A DNA stretch of 64,000 nucleotides from Okeanomitos corallinicola TIOX110 (GCF_038050375.1 NZ_CP150886.1:3389318-3453317), one strand, 5' to 3'; numbered from the stretch's first letter, positions 1 to 9,018 are shown. Numbers and translations: made by a program. Notes: generated from the sequence alone by a model not told the origin.

Positions 1-375
1 AGAAAAAATCAATTTCCATTTAATATTCTCAATAGTTTTGGTGTTTTGGATGCTAAAGAAAAAGGAGAAGCCGCAATTATTAATTCAGGCATTCCCTATA
101 CAATTATTCGTCCTGGACGTTTAATTGATGGGCCCTTTACCTCTTATGATTTAGCTACTCTCCTGAAAACAACAACAGGAGGTAAATTAGCAGTAGTATT
201 AGGAAAAGGTGATAAAATAAATGGTGATGCTAGTCGGATAGATGTAGCCGCAGCTTGTGTAGAAAGTTTGTTTTATCCTCAGATAGAAAATCAAATTTTT
301 GAATTAGTTAATCAAGGTACAAGACCAGATAAAATTGATTGGCAACATTTATTCTCACAGATTAGTAATTCATAG
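1..375 (+). CDS. NAD(P)-binding SDR/NmrA-like protein, C-terminal part (5' cut by window edge)
   Basis: The reading frame is open from the first base, so this is the end of a longer gene. The visible 125 residues contain 'IPYTIIRPGRLIDGP' followed by a Leu-rich stretch and 'ASRIDVAAACVESLF', the pattern of the C-terminal half of atypical short-chain dehydrogenases of the NmrA / NAD(P)H-binding (YwnB-like) kind, where the 'T-I-I-R-P-G' segment follows the active-site helix. The Rossmann glycine motif would lie upstream and is not seen. Function is therefore known only as a probable NAD(P)-dependent epimerase/reductase-like fold; the substrate is unknown. The gene ends 100 bp before a convergent cupin gene, with a palindrome between them. 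Confidence 0.75.
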   Translation, partial: RKNQFPFNILNSFGVLDAKEKGEAAIINSGIPYTIIRPGRLIDGPFTSYDLATLLKTTTGGKLAVVLGKGDKINGDASRIDVAAACVESLFYPQIENQIFELVNQGTRPDKIDWQHLFSQISNS

Positions 376-435
376 TTAATTGTTCGGAGATTCATACATA
401 ACATCAGTCTATAAAAAACATATATTTATTTGCTT

Positions 436-458
436 GGGGTTTAGCATTGCTAAACCCC
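436..458. repeat. Dispersed palindromic element, copy 1 (terminator-like)
   Basis: A perfect inverted repeat: GGGGTTTAGCA, one T, TGCTAAACCCC. It lies between two convergent genes, so it may act as a bidirectional terminator. The same core (GTTTAGCA / TGCTAAAC) recurs between genes at about 18.7, 30.5 and 41.0 kb. Confidence 0.75.
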
Positions 459-474
459 TACAATACCTAAAACT

Positions 475-930
475 TTAAACAATTTTCAAGGAATCCAATC
501 TACCCAAAACCTCGATATCTTCAGCATCTAATTCTACAGGGATTCCACTCCTGATTAATTCGGAAAAATCTTCATTAGGAATCATAATTGTCAGAGTATA
601 AAGGCGAGAATTACCTGTATTTCTAATTAAATGTGTTCCTGTAGCTGGAACTAACAAACTATCTCCAGCTTTAATTGGTACTTTTTTCCCATCACAAATA
701 GCCACCCCTTCTCCTTTAAGAATAAAAAACATTTCTACCGCCCATTGATGGCGATTTGGTGGAGTTTGTCCGCCTACATCAAATATTTCTACACAACAAG
801 TTAAGGAAGTATTTGCAGTTGTAGAATCAAAGATAATTGCTAAACGATTGGAGTCTTTAGCACTAATACGATATACTTGATAATCCTTGGGAGATTTGAT
901 AATTGGAATTATGCAGCTAGTAGTCAGCAT
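475..930 (-). CDS. Cupin-domain protein
   Basis: A 151-residue single-domain cupin. Motif 1 is degenerate but visible around residues 57-80 ('NRHQWAVEMFFILKGEG') and motif 2 around 86-105 ('IKAGDSLLVPATGTHLIRNTG'), giving H57, E65 and H100 as possible metal ligands. Small cupins of this type bind a divalent metal and act as dioxygenases, isomerases or ligand sensors; no specific reaction can be assigned. It is the second gene of a two-gene minus-strand unit (39 bp after the cysteine hydrolase) facing a divergent amidohydrolase, so a role in the same catabolic pathway is inferred. Confidence 0.75.
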   Translation of the reverse strand: MLTTSCIIPIIKSPKDYQVYRISAKDSNRLAIIFDSTTANTSLTCCVEIFDVGGQTPPNRHQWAVEMFFILKGEGVAICDGKKVPIKAGDSLLVPATGTHLIRNTGNSRLYTLTIMIPNEDFSELIRSGIPVELDAEDIEVLGRLDSLKIV

Positions 931-969
931 GGTTTTAGTAACTCGTGATTAGTAATGAAAATTTATTGA

Positions 970-1755
970 TTACAAATTATTTAGCGATGTTATAATTGCT
1001 TCAGAATCTGTGACAAAACCAAAGCATTGTTGAACGTTATATAAAGTTGCTAACCAACAATATTCGGGGGAAGTTGTCGCTGTACAATCTTGAACTAAAA
1101 TACAGTCATAGCCTAAAAAATTCCCATCACATAAAGTTGTGAAAACACATTGATCAGCGTTGACACCAGTGAAAAATATTGTTGTTATTCCTAAATTTTT
1201 CAAAATACTATCTAAAGGTGTATCCCAAAAGCCACTCATCCGATATTTATCAATACAAATATCTGTTGGTAGTTGAGGAAGTTCTTCTACTACCCCAGCG
1301 GCCCAACTATCTTTGATAAGAACTTTTGCGCCATTATTAGGTAGAGAATCGCCTAATCCTACCCCTTCCCCTGTAGGATTATACACATGAAGCAAACCAG
1401 CACTAATATTCAATAAGTCGGGACGATTTCCCCAATTTAACCAAATTACTGGTACTTCGGCATTTCGCAGTTTTGGTAATAAGTTCTGTAAAGGTGCAAT
1501 AGGTTGACGTGCAGGGGTAACATCCACACCAATATGTGCTAACCAACCATCAGGATGGCAAAAATCATTCTGCATATCAATGATGATAATGGCTGTTTTT
1601 GCTAAGTCTAAACGCAGAGTTTTGGTTTCTGTTGATAAAATAACAGGTTGTGGGGTTTTTTGAGGCCGAGTGATATCTGCAAAGGTTTCATTTACTTCCC
1701 AAGCATTGGGGTAAACTCCTAATTTTTTTAATGGTAGATTCATAAATGCTAACAC
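970..1755 (-). CDS. Isochorismatase-family cysteine hydrolase
   Basis: A 261-residue cysteine hydrolase of the isochorismatase superfamily. The catalytic triad is visible: Asp in 'IIIIDMQNDFCHPDG' (about residue 60), Lys in 'VLIKDSW' (about 148) and Cys in 'GVNADQCVFTT' (about 203), the last preceded by the usual 'TGVNAD' cis-peptide region. Relatives hydrolyse amides such as biuret, ureidoacrylate or N-carbamoyl compounds. About 45 N-terminal residues precede the core. It is first in a two-gene unit with the cupin and divergent by 77 bp from an AtzA/TrzA-like amidohydrolase, which suggests joint degradation of a ring or ureido nitrogen compound. The exact substrate cannot be read from the sequence. 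Confidence 0.85.
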   Translation of the reverse strand: MLAFMNLPLKKLGVYPNAWEVNETFADITRPQKTPQPVILSTETKTLRLDLAKTAIIIIDMQNDFCHPDGWLAHIGVDVTPARQPIAPLQNLLPKLRNAEVPVIWLNWGNRPDLLNISAGLLHVYNPTGEGVGLGDSLPNNGAKVLIKDSWAAGVVEELPQLPTDICIDKYRMSGFWDTPLDSILKNLGITTIFFTGVNADQCVFTTLCDGNFLGYDCILVQDCTATTSPEYCWLATLYNVQQCFGFVTDSEAIITSLNNL

Positions 1756-1832
1756 CCAAGATCATTACTTACTTTGTAGCTTGAAATTATCTCAATTGTT
1801 CAATTACTTAATTAAGGTTAAAGGTAAAAATC

Positions 1833-3230
1833 ATGAACTTTACGATCAAGAAAGCTTTAATTGCCGTTACAAATGGTTATACAAGTTTAGATGTACAAGT
1901 GACTAATGGCATTATTACTGCTATTGGCGAAAATTTAGCTGTCATCGGTACAGAAATTAACGGTAACAATAAACTGTTGCTACCTGGTTTTTTTAATGCA
2001 CACACTCATTCTTCTGAAAAGTGGCAACGGGGAATTATTCCACCTTTACCTTTAGAATTGTGGTTAGCTCATTTGTATGATTTTGCTCCTCTGGATACTG
2101 AACAAGTTTATCTCAGTGCTTTGGGAACTGCTGTAGAAACGTTACTTTCTGGGGGAACAAGTGTTGTAGATCATTTGGTGTTAATTCCTGGAAAAGAGTT
2201 AGAAACTATTACTACCGCCGTTCGCGCTTATCAAGAAGTAGGAATTAGGGCTTTTATTGCTCCTTTAATTCAAGATGAGTCTTTAACTGCTGGAATGCCT
2301 GGAGGAAAATCATTACCAGAACATGAATCTTATTTTCGTCCGACTGCGGAAACTTTAGCAATTATCGAGGAAGCTGTAATTAAGTTTCATCATCCAGAGT
2401 CAGGAATAAATATTTTAGTTGCACCGACAGGAACTCAATTGTGTACTGATGCTTTATTTACTGGTTGTATTGAGTTAAGTGATCGTTATAATCTTTGTCG
2501 TCATACCCATTTATTAGAAACTAAGGCTCAAGAAAAATTAGCAGCAGAAAAATATGGTTGTACTGCGGTTGAACACTTAAATAAAATCGGTTTTTTAAAT
2601 AATAAAACCAGTTTAGCCCATTGTGTTTGGTTGACTGATACTGATACTAAAATTTTAGCAGAAACTCAATCTACAGTTGTTCATAATCCATTGAGTAATC
2701 TGCGGTTAGGAAGTGGTATTGCTCCGATTTTAAAATATATTCAAGCCGGGGTAAATGTCACTTTTGGTTGTGATGGTGCTTCTAGTAATGATTCTCAGGA
2801 TTTGTTAGAAGCTATTAAAATTGGTTCAATTTTACATAATGTGACTGATATTGATTATCAACACTGGATTACAACTCGTCAAGCAGTGGAAATGGCTGCC
2901 TTGGGTGGTGCTAAGGGTTTAGGTTTAGATGATCAATTGGGTTCTTTAACTGTCGGTAAAAAAGCAGATTTAGTTTTATATGATTTAACTAATTTATCTT
3001 TGCTGCCACGTACAGATCCGATTGGTTTATTAGTTTTAGGTCGTCCAGTTAATGTTGTTGATTATGCTTGGATAAATGGTAAACAAATTATTGCTAATGG
3101 TCAGTTTACCACTGTTAATATTGATGAATTAAGAACAGAATTATTTAACCGTAGTCAGTGGGAAACCAGGGAAAAATCACCGGGTTTAGGACAAATTGAG
3201 CCTCATTATCGTCAGGTGATGGGTTTGTGA
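1833..3230 (+). CDS. Amidohydrolase of the AtzA/TrzA/cytosine-deaminase-like family
   Basis: A 465-residue metal-dependent hydrolase. The HxH metal motif is in 'LPGFFNAHTHSSEKW' (about residues 56-58), a third His in 'CRHTHLLETKAQE' (about 223), a fourth in 'SLAHCVWL' (about 263) and the catalytic Asp in 'FGCDGASSND' (about 314). The C-terminal 'GSLTVGKKADLVLYDL' strand is typical of the composite beta domain. The family deaminates or dechlorinates triazines and deaminates purines/pyrimidines and related rings. Its divergent neighbour is a cysteine hydrolase plus cupin, so a small nitrogen-catabolic locus is likely. The substrate is an open question; guanine, hydroxytriazine or hydantoin-like rings are all possible. 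Confidence 0.85.
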   Translation: MNFTIKKALIAVTNGYTSLDVQVTNGIITAIGENLAVIGTEINGNNKLLLPGFFNAHTHSSEKWQRGIIPPLPLELWLAHLYDFAPLDTEQVYLSALGTAVETLLSGGTSVVDHLVLIPGKELETITTAVRAYQEVGIRAFIAPLIQDESLTAGMPGGKSLPEHESYFRPTAETLAIIEEAVIKFHHPESGINILVAPTGTQLCTDALFTGCIELSDRYNLCRHTHLLETKAQEKLAAEKYGCTAVEHLNKIGFLNNKTSLAHCVWLTDTDTKILAETQSTVVHNPLSNLRLGSGIAPILKYIQAGVNVTFGCDGASSNDSQDLLEAIKIGSILHNVTDIDYQHWITTRQAVEMAALGGAKGLGLDDQLGSLTVGKKADLVLYDLTNLSLLPRTDPIGLLVLGRPVNVVDYAWINGKQIIANGQFTTVNIDELRTELFNRSQWETREKSPGLGQIEPHYRQVMGL

Positions 3231-3300
3231 TCAGGGGTGCAGAGTGCGGAGTAATATTTTAATATTTACGTTTTATCTCCTGCCTCCTGCTTCCTGTCTC

Positions 3301-4734
3301 CTATCTAGATTCGGTTTCAAAAAATGTTTTGTTTTGCAACCAATCTTTACCTACCTGAATACTAATATCAGAACCGATATTACCTGTGCTTTCTACTTTG
3401 ACTTCTCCAAAACCTAAGGTATTCCGAATAGACTCAGCACTCGTGCTATCACCTTTTTGAGCAACAATATTAGTAACTTCTAAAGGTTCGCTCCAAGGTT
3501 TAGAGATGAAGATGTTACTATATCCGGCTTTTTCTAAGGCTGTTACTAGGGGACGAATTTGTGAGCGATCGCCTCCTGTGCTATCCTGAATTGCTACACG
3601 TATTCTGGCAGGATCAATGATTTCTGAGTCAAATGATTCTGATTCTAAGCCAAAGTTTTGCACCATCAATTTCTTAATCTCTCGTTTGAATGGTATCCAG
3701 TAACTATATTCATATTCATTTTTTTCGCTGAAACGCCCAGGTAACATTAACATTTGCATATTAGAGCGATTAGTTCTCGCCCCAAAACCAACCAAGGCAA
3801 CAAGTTCTTCAACTGTTAAGTTTGTATCAATATTATCTTTAACTGTATTGAGAATATCAGGTAATCGTGTTAATGTAGATGGATTTAGTGTTTGTTCAAT
3901 TAAAGCACGTATTACCATCTGCTGACGTTGAATGCGGCCAATATCTCCTAGTTCATCATGGCGAAAGCGTAGTAGTTGCAGTGCTTGATCTCCTTCTAGA
4001 TGTTGCTTGCCAGCTTTTAAATTAATATACAAGTGTTGAGATTCATCTATGTACTTCATGTCCTTGGGTACATAGACTGTGACTCCGCCCAAAGCATCAA
4101 TTAGTTTGCTAACCCCTAAAACATTGATACGCACATAACGATCAATACCCACACCATCCAAAAGATTACTAACAGTTTGGGCAGTTAAAGCAGGGCCACC
4201 ATCAACGTTAGCAGCATTGATTTTTTTGACTCCAAACCCTTCTACTTCTGTGCGAGTGTCTCTAGGGATAGAAAGCATGACGATTTTTTTACTCTCTGGA
4301 TCAAATTTGATCAAGAGCATCACATCAGCAAGACCACCAAAGGAATTGATTTGGGGGAGATAACCAAGTTCATTTGTTTCACTCGGTGGGTTTTGGACAT
4401 CGGGGGGTAGTACACTCATCCCCATGACCAAAATATTCACAGGACGGGTTAACTGGGAAAACTTGAAACCATTCCCAGAAATGCGATCGCCATCAAAAAC
4501 AGCCGCTTCTTTAGCACTTAGAGCCGCTTGTTGCAATGGTGTACTATCCCAAGAAACTGCCAACAATGCCCCAGCCATACCTGAAACCATGGCAATTCCA
4601 CCCATACCTAGCGCAAACCATAGCCAACGTCCCGATTTAGATTTCCGGTTGGCTTTGGCTTTTCCTGTAGTTTTGGCTTTCGCCGATTTATTATTTTCTG
4701 CTGATGTTCTTTGACTAGTCACAGATTTCCTCAC
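3301..4734 (-). CDS. LytR-CpsA-Psr (LCP) family cell-wall glycopolymer transferase
   Basis: A 477-residue single-pass membrane protein. A Lys/Arg-rich cytoplasmic tail (1-35) is followed by a membrane segment (about 37-62, 'WLWFALGMGGIAMVSGMAGALLAV'-like). The LCP domain (about 95-310) has 'NILVMGMS', 'SIPRDTRTEVEGFGVKKINAA' with the conserved Arg residues that bind the polyprenyl pyrophosphate, and 'LLRFRHDELGDIGRIQRQQ'. A LytR_C domain follows (about 375-460). LCP enzymes move glycopolymers from a lipid carrier to peptidoglycan or to the outer envelope. It is convergent with the amidohydrolase gene. A run of CTCCTGC-type repeats lies between the two stop codons. Confidence 0.9.
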   Translation of the reverse strand: MRKSVTSQRTSAENNKSAKAKTTGKAKANRKSKSGRWLWFALGMGGIAMVSGMAGALLAVSWDSTPLQQAALSAKEAAVFDGDRISGNGFKFSQLTRPVNILVMGMSVLPPDVQNPPSETNELGYLPQINSFGGLADVMLLIKFDPESKKIVMLSIPRDTRTEVEGFGVKKINAANVDGGPALTAQTVSNLLDGVGIDRYVRINVLGVSKLIDALGGVTVYVPKDMKYIDESQHLYINLKAGKQHLEGDQALQLLRFRHDELGDIGRIQRQQMVIRALIEQTLNPSTLTRLPDILNTVKDNIDTNLTVEELVALVGFGARTNRSNMQMLMLPGRFSEKNEYEYSYWIPFKREIKKLMVQNFGLESESFDSEIIDPARIRVAIQDSTGGDRSQIRPLVTALEKAGYSNIFISKPWSEPLEVTNIVAQKGDSTSAESIRNTLGFGEVKVESTGNIGSDISIQVGKDWLQNKTFFETESR

Positions 4735-5290
4735 ACTGACTGATAAAATACTGTTAATTGGTTGCCTGAATAATATGATCTAGATAAATCAGAATTAATA
4801 GTGCTGACTCTTTCCTACTGTTGATACTACAAGACCTTTACCTGGATTTCTCTGATTTTTTTGATCATCCGGAGAGGTTGATTGACCTATGGCGATAGTA
4901 AACCAGATTTAACTATATTTTTGGGTAGACTGTCTATAAATCCCTATCTTGCCAAATGTTACCTAATAATTTCACATTTGAGAGCTAAGGGCAGAGTATT
5001 TTTAGTGATAATATTAACCATTTTTAATTTCTTCAATTACTTGCTTTAAGTTATCACCTAAATAGCTATTTTCTCAAATTTATTGTAGGTGCTGATTCTA
5101 AACTATGTTTAGGTAACTGCCAAACTTAGGTATATGTGGAAAGACGAAACCAGAATAAAGTGTGTCAATCAAAGTTAAATTACTCAAACTCCCTTATATT
5201 ATTCCTTCTGCTTTGCTATTGATGATAGATGATAATTTGTCTTACTTACCTACTTATCCTCAACATTTATAATGTGAAAACTATGTAAAT
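4735..5290. other. Intergenic region, 556 bp
   Basis: AT-rich spacer between the LCP gene start and the end of a small membrane-protein gene. I see no convincing ORF, hairpin terminator or recognisable repeat. The 5' part must carry the LCP promoter. Confidence 0.6.
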
Positions 5291-5695
5291 CTAGTATTTG
5301 CCTAAAATTCTCTCTGCAAGATTGCTGAATCCTGGCAACCGATGGGATTTACCTTGAATAATCCGGAATATTAACCATACACTTACTAAAAAATAACCAG
5401 AGGTAAAGAAACTATTAAGAATTAATAAACGTAGGGTTAAAAAATCTGAAGTAGTTGAACCAGAAGCTAATAACAAGTATCCTAACAACCAAGTCAAGAC
5501 CAAGGTAATGGACAGACGACTCACAGCCAATTGTTCCCGGCTACCTTGATGACGATAGAGAGTCCAAAGAGAAGGGAAAAAACCAATTACAGGAATTAGG
5601 TAAAAAAGTAGTAATCTTCTGGAATTCGTGGAATCGTCAGGATCTGGGGAATCTTGCATGGGTGGGATGTTTTGCATTTTGGTTGGCCTAATCAT
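5291..5695 (-). CDS. Small three-helix membrane protein, cyanobacterial hypothetical
   Basis: A 134-residue protein with a polar N-terminus (PDPDDSTNS) and three hydrophobic stretches: about 28-45 ('LLLFYLIPVIGFFPSLW'), 62-80 and 86-112. The C-terminus is 'LAERILGKY'. The layout resembles uncharacterised cyanobacterial DUF4870-like membrane proteins, but I do not recognise a named family. Three Met codons lie in the first 13 residues (1, 7, 13), so the start is uncertain. It is divergent from the AI-2E-type permease, with 78 bp between the starts. Confidence 0.65.
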   Translation of the reverse strand: MIRPTKMQNIPPMQDSPDPDDSTNSRRLLLFYLIPVIGFFPSLWTLYRHQGSREQLAVSRLSITLVLTWLLGYLLLASGSTTSDFLTLRLLILNSFFTSGYFLVSVWLIFRIIQGKSHRLPGFSNLAERILGKY

Positions 5696-5773
5696 AAATT
5701 AGAGATAATAGTCTGTAAACAAGAATTTAATTTTAATCAAGTTCTATTTAGTTCTACCTCCAATCAGCGGAAA

Positions 5774-6937
5774 ATGCAGACACGAAAGCTACTCGACTGG
5801 TGGCAACAATTTACACCAGTAGCGCGGATCGCTGCGATCGCGTTACTAGCTCCTCTATTAGTTCTCAATGGTTGGGCTATATCGGCAATTTTCAATTATT
5901 TCCACTCTTTGATCGTAATTTTAGTCGGTGCTTCGGTTTTAGCCTTTCTGCTTAACTACCCAGTCAGTTGGATGGAAAAGCACGGTGCTAAAAGAGAGCA
6001 AGTGGCTATTTTAGTATTTTTAATCGCTTTGGCGATTTTACTGGCATTGGGTGTCACCCTGTTTCCCTTGGCACTGACCCAAGCTCAACAGCTGGTAAAC
6101 CGTTTACCGGAGTTAATAGACTCAGGGCGATCGCAGTTAATGATGTTAAATGAGAAAGCCGAAAATATCGGTTTACCCATCAATCTCGATGCTATTGTGG
6201 TGCAAATTAACGATCGCGTCAAGGGGCAACTTCAAGCGATCGCTGGTCAAGTTTTAAACTTAGCCGTAGTTACATTTACTAGCATTCTCGATTTCCTCCT
6301 GACAATGGTGTTAACTTTCTACTTGTTACAGCATGGTGGAGAACTGTGGGAAAGCTTAGTAGAATGGCTTCCTACAAGATTTCGAGAGCCTTTTTCTAGA
6401 ACAGTACGCTTGAGTTTTCAAAACTTTTTTATCACGCAGCTAATTTTATCTACCTGCATGGCATCGGCGTTAATTCCGGCATTTTTGTGGTTAAAAGTAC
6501 CTTATGGACTATTATTTGGCTTAACTATCGGCATTATGGCACTGATTCCCTTTGGCGGTTCTGTGGGTATTGCCGCCACAACTTTATTAGTTTCCTTACA
6601 AGATGTGTGGATGGGGGCGAGAGTTTTAGCCGCAGCGGTGATTGTGCAACAAATTCTCGAAAACATCATTGCCCCTCGAATTTTAGGTAGTTTTACAGGC
6701 TTAAATCCTGTATGGATTTTAATTTCTGTGTTAACTGGGGCGCGAGTAGCGGGACTTTTGGGAGTAATAGTTGCCGTTCCCTGTGCAGTGGTAATTAAAA
6801 CAGTAATTATTGCCATCCGTCCGCCAATTATCCGTAATCATCCAGAAGATGCTGCTGCCGAGGAAATCAATACACCTAAGACATCAGAAGAATCGCTTCA
6901 ACCCGATTCAAATTCTCTTAGTGCTTCTCAACCATAG
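5774..6937 (+). CDS. AI-2E family transporter (PerM-like permease)
   Basis: A 387-residue membrane protein beginning 'MQTRKLLDWWQQFTPVARIA'. The longer upstream frame from 5654 is rejected because it overlaps the divergent gene and encodes no membrane-family sequence. About eight membrane segments are visible, including paired N-terminal helices, the soluble 'LVNRLPELIDSGRSQLM' region, and the conserved C-terminal 'GLTIGIMALIPFGGSVGIAA' plus 'NIIAPRILGSFTGLNPVWILISVLTGA' motifs of the family. Members export autoinducer-2 or act as Na+/H+ antiporters; the cargo here is unknown. The stop codon abuts a 100-bp inverted-repeat element. Confidence 0.85.
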   Translation: MQTRKLLDWWQQFTPVARIAAIALLAPLLVLNGWAISAIFNYFHSLIVILVGASVLAFLLNYPVSWMEKHGAKREQVAILVFLIALAILLALGVTLFPLALTQAQQLVNRLPELIDSGRSQLMMLNEKAENIGLPINLDAIVVQINDRVKGQLQAIAGQVLNLAVVTFTSILDFLLTMVLTFYLLQHGGELWESLVEWLPTRFREPFSRTVRLSFQNFFITQLILSTCMASALIPAFLWLKVPYGLLFGLTIGIMALIPFGGSVGIAATTLLVSLQDVWMGARVLAAAVIVQQILENIIAPRILGSFTGLNPVWILISVLTGARVAGLLGVIVAVPCAVVIKTVIIAIRPPIIRNHPEDAAAEEINTPKTSEESLQPDSNSLSASQP

Positions 6938-7036
6938 TAGGACTTACGCACGAGTTACGGAATATCAAACCGCAGAGGACGCAGAGAACACAGAGGAAGG
7001 AATAGGAATTTGATAGACTTCTTGCGTAAGTCCTAC
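6937..7036. mobile_element. 100-bp MITE-like element with 14-bp perfect terminal inverted repeats
   Basis: The left end GTAGGACTTACGCA (6937-6950) is the exact reverse complement of the right end TGCGTAAGTCCTAC (7023-7036). The interior holds the purine-rich 'CGCAGAGGACGCAGAGAACACAG' type segment common in cyanobacterial spacer repeats. It has no coding capacity, so a transposase would have to act in trans. The left end shares the last G of the permease stop codon TAG. No clear target-site duplication is visible. Confidence 0.75.
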
Positions 7037-7248
7037 ATAGATTAAATGTCCACCTAACAAATAACCGATGATATCAAGTCCAGGTAATCACTTACGATAT
7101 AAATTGTTAGTTAATAATTACCTTTTCCCAATGACTAATTACTTACATTGATTACCAACCTCAACAGATATGATATGACAACCTGTCTTTTGACAAAAAT
7201 TTACTAAATATTATAAATTCTCCTGGGTATAAATTATGGAGGTTAATA

Positions 7249-8601
7249 ATGAACAATTATTACAGTTTATTGTTCGGGGGAATTACAGTTTTTATTTTCA
7301 ATTTATCTGATGTTGTTTATGCAGAAACTAACTCTGCAAATGAACATCAAACAATGTCCACAGTTCAGCAACAAAAGAGGAATAATCAGAACCAGCATCA
7401 ACTTAAATCTAAATTAAGTAATTTAAGTAATCAACAAATACAACCATCTCATTCAATAAGTGCTAATAGATTAATAGTTAATAGTTATTCTAGCAAGCAT
7501 TTACAACCCATCAATAATAATATTCCCACCGAATATATTACTCAATTCCCAGACTTTGAAGATCAGAAATTTATCGCTACTTTCCCTAGTTTATCAGACA
7601 ATGATATTAGCTCTAACACAACTAATTTGATTATTGCTGATGGAGATCATCAAAATATCCCTGGCAAATGGTCAGCAGGCCGTCCAGATGGCCACGCACC
7701 TATTGGAGTAATGGGAGATCATAGCCACAAAAAAGGGGAATTCATGTTTTCCTATCGCTATATGTTAATGGAAATGAACGGCAATCGTAGCGGTACAAAT
7801 AGTATTAGTGATGCTGAAGTTTTACAGGATTTTATGGTGACACCTGCCAAAATGACTATGCAAATGCATATGTTTGGAGGTATGTATGCCGTGGATGATA
7901 ATCTGACACTCATGGCCATGGTTCCCTATGTAGTTAAGGAAATGGATCATATTACCCGTTCGGGAGCGAGTTTTACCACTACATCAGAAGGTTTTGGAGA
8001 CATAAGTACGACTGCATTGTACAAAATTTTAGACCAAAATCAACAAAGTATACATCTAAATTTAGGAGTCAGTTTTCCCATAGGTTCAATTAACGAAAGA
8101 GATAATACCCCCGCAGGTGCAAACCAGATTTTGCCTTACCCTATGCAAATTGGTTCTGGAACTTTTGATTTACTACCGGGAATTACTTACCTGGGACAAT
8201 CTGGAGAAAATTCTTGGGGTTCACAACTACTAGCAACAGTACGATTAGGAGAAAATGATAATAGTTATAAATTAGGAGATCAATTACAACTGAGTGCTTG
8301 GGTAGCAAGAAATTGGAATAATTGGTTAGCTAATTCCATTAGATTAAAAGGACGTACTTGGGGAAATATTAATGGTGCTGATTCGCGTTTGAACCCAGCT
8401 ATGATTCCTACAGCTGATCCCAATCTCAGGGGAGGTACACAGTTAGATTTAGGAATTGGTCTCAATTTATATGTTCCTGAAGGTGATCTAAAAGGTAGTA
8501 GATTAGCTTTGGAGTTTGAACTACCTTTATATCGTTCTTTGAATGGACCTCAACTAGAAAGTGATTGGTTATTAACCATTGGACTCCAGACTTCCTTTTA
8601 A
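7249..8601 (+). CDS. His/Met-rich outer-membrane beta-barrel protein (transporter-like)
   Basis: A 450-residue protein with a signal peptide (about 1-25, cut after 'VVYA'). A Gln/Asn-rich low-complexity region (30-110) is followed by a beta-barrel part (about 150-450) with alternating hydrophobic strands and a terminal Phe ('TIGLQTSF'), as in outer-membrane proteins. Residues about 146-215 are rich in His and Met ('GRPDGHAPIGVMGDHSHKKGEFMFSYRYMLMEMNG', split here as a motif region, and 'MTMQMHMFGGMYAV'), which suggests binding of soft metals such as Cu(I). The class resembles the 'MetA-pathway of phenol degradation' type porins. An upstream GGAGG (about 7229) supports the start. The metal role is an inference. 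Confidence 0.7.
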   Translation: MNNYYSLLFGGITVFIFNLSDVVYAETNSANEHQTMSTVQQQKRNNQNQHQLKSKLSNLSNQQIQPSHSISANRLIVNSYSSKHLQPINNNIPTEYITQFPDFEDQKFIATFPSLSDNDISSNTTNLIIADGDHQNIPGKWSAGRPDGHAPIGVMGDHSHKKGEFMFSYRYMLMEMNGNRSGTNSISDAEVLQDFMVTPAKMTMQMHMFGGMYAVDDNLTLMAMVPYVVKEMDHITRSGASFTTTSEGFGDISTTALYKILDQNQQSIHLNLGVSFPIGSINERDNTPAGANQILPYPMQIGSGTFDLLPGITYLGQSGENSWGSQLLATVRLGENDNSYKLGDQLQLSAWVARNWNNWLANSIRLKGRTWGNINGADSRLNPAMIPTADPNLRGGTQLDLGIGLNLYVPEGDLKGSRLALEFELPLYRSLNGPQLESDWLLTIGLQTSF

Positions 8602-8628
8602 TTCTTCCAAAGAAAATGTTTATTTTTG

Positions 8629-9018
8629 TTAATCATCCTCATATTCAGCCCAAGAATTAGGTGTTTCTGACACTGCTACCTTGAGTTTGACCTCTGCGGG
8701 TAATCGCTTTTTAGTTTCATCATAGATATACTTAGCGATCATCTCCGCAGTGGTTTCATATTCTGGTGGTAAAACCTCATTGAGAACACAGTGATCTAAC
8801 CCTCCTTTAGTAACATCTTTTTTAGCCCAGCGTAAACTTCTAAAATCAGCTACCATCACAGGATGAGGGCAATATTCGGAGGAATGTAACTGTGATGATT
8901 TTGCCTCTATTTTTACCTTATAAGTGTGACCGTGCATTCTCCCACAAGGCCCTTTGTAGTCTTTGATAAAGTGGGCGCTATCAAAGGTAAATTCCGTGGA
9001 TAATTTCCATTTTGGCAT
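8629..9018 (-). CDS. queD: 6-carboxytetrahydropterin synthase QueD / PTPS family
   Basis: A 129-residue enzyme of the 6-pyruvoyl-tetrahydropterin synthase fold. The zinc ligands are in 'FDSAHFIKDY' and 'GRMHGHTYKV', the catalytic Cys in 'KGPCGRMHGH', the Asp-His pair in 'GLDHCVLNE' and the pterin-binding Glu in 'VSETPNSWAEYE'. It converts 7,8-dihydroneopterin triphosphate to 6-carboxytetrahydropterin for queuosine/7-deazaguanine synthesis. The length is normal for QueD. Other que genes are not seen in the window. It is convergent with the upstream outer-membrane gene, with 27 bp between the stops. Confidence 0.9.
   Translation of the reverse strand: MPKWKLSTEFTFDSAHFIKDYKGPCGRMHGHTYKVKIEAKSSQLHSSEYCPHPVMVADFRSLRWAKKDVTKGGLDHCVLNEVLPPEYETTAEMIAKYIYDETKKRLPAEVKLKVAVSETPNSWAEYEDD

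Noticed and set aside
5654-5773. Extended N-terminus of the AI-2E permease
   Set aside because: The extra 40 residues overlap the divergent gene start and do not resemble the family; the ATG at 5774 gives the normal length.
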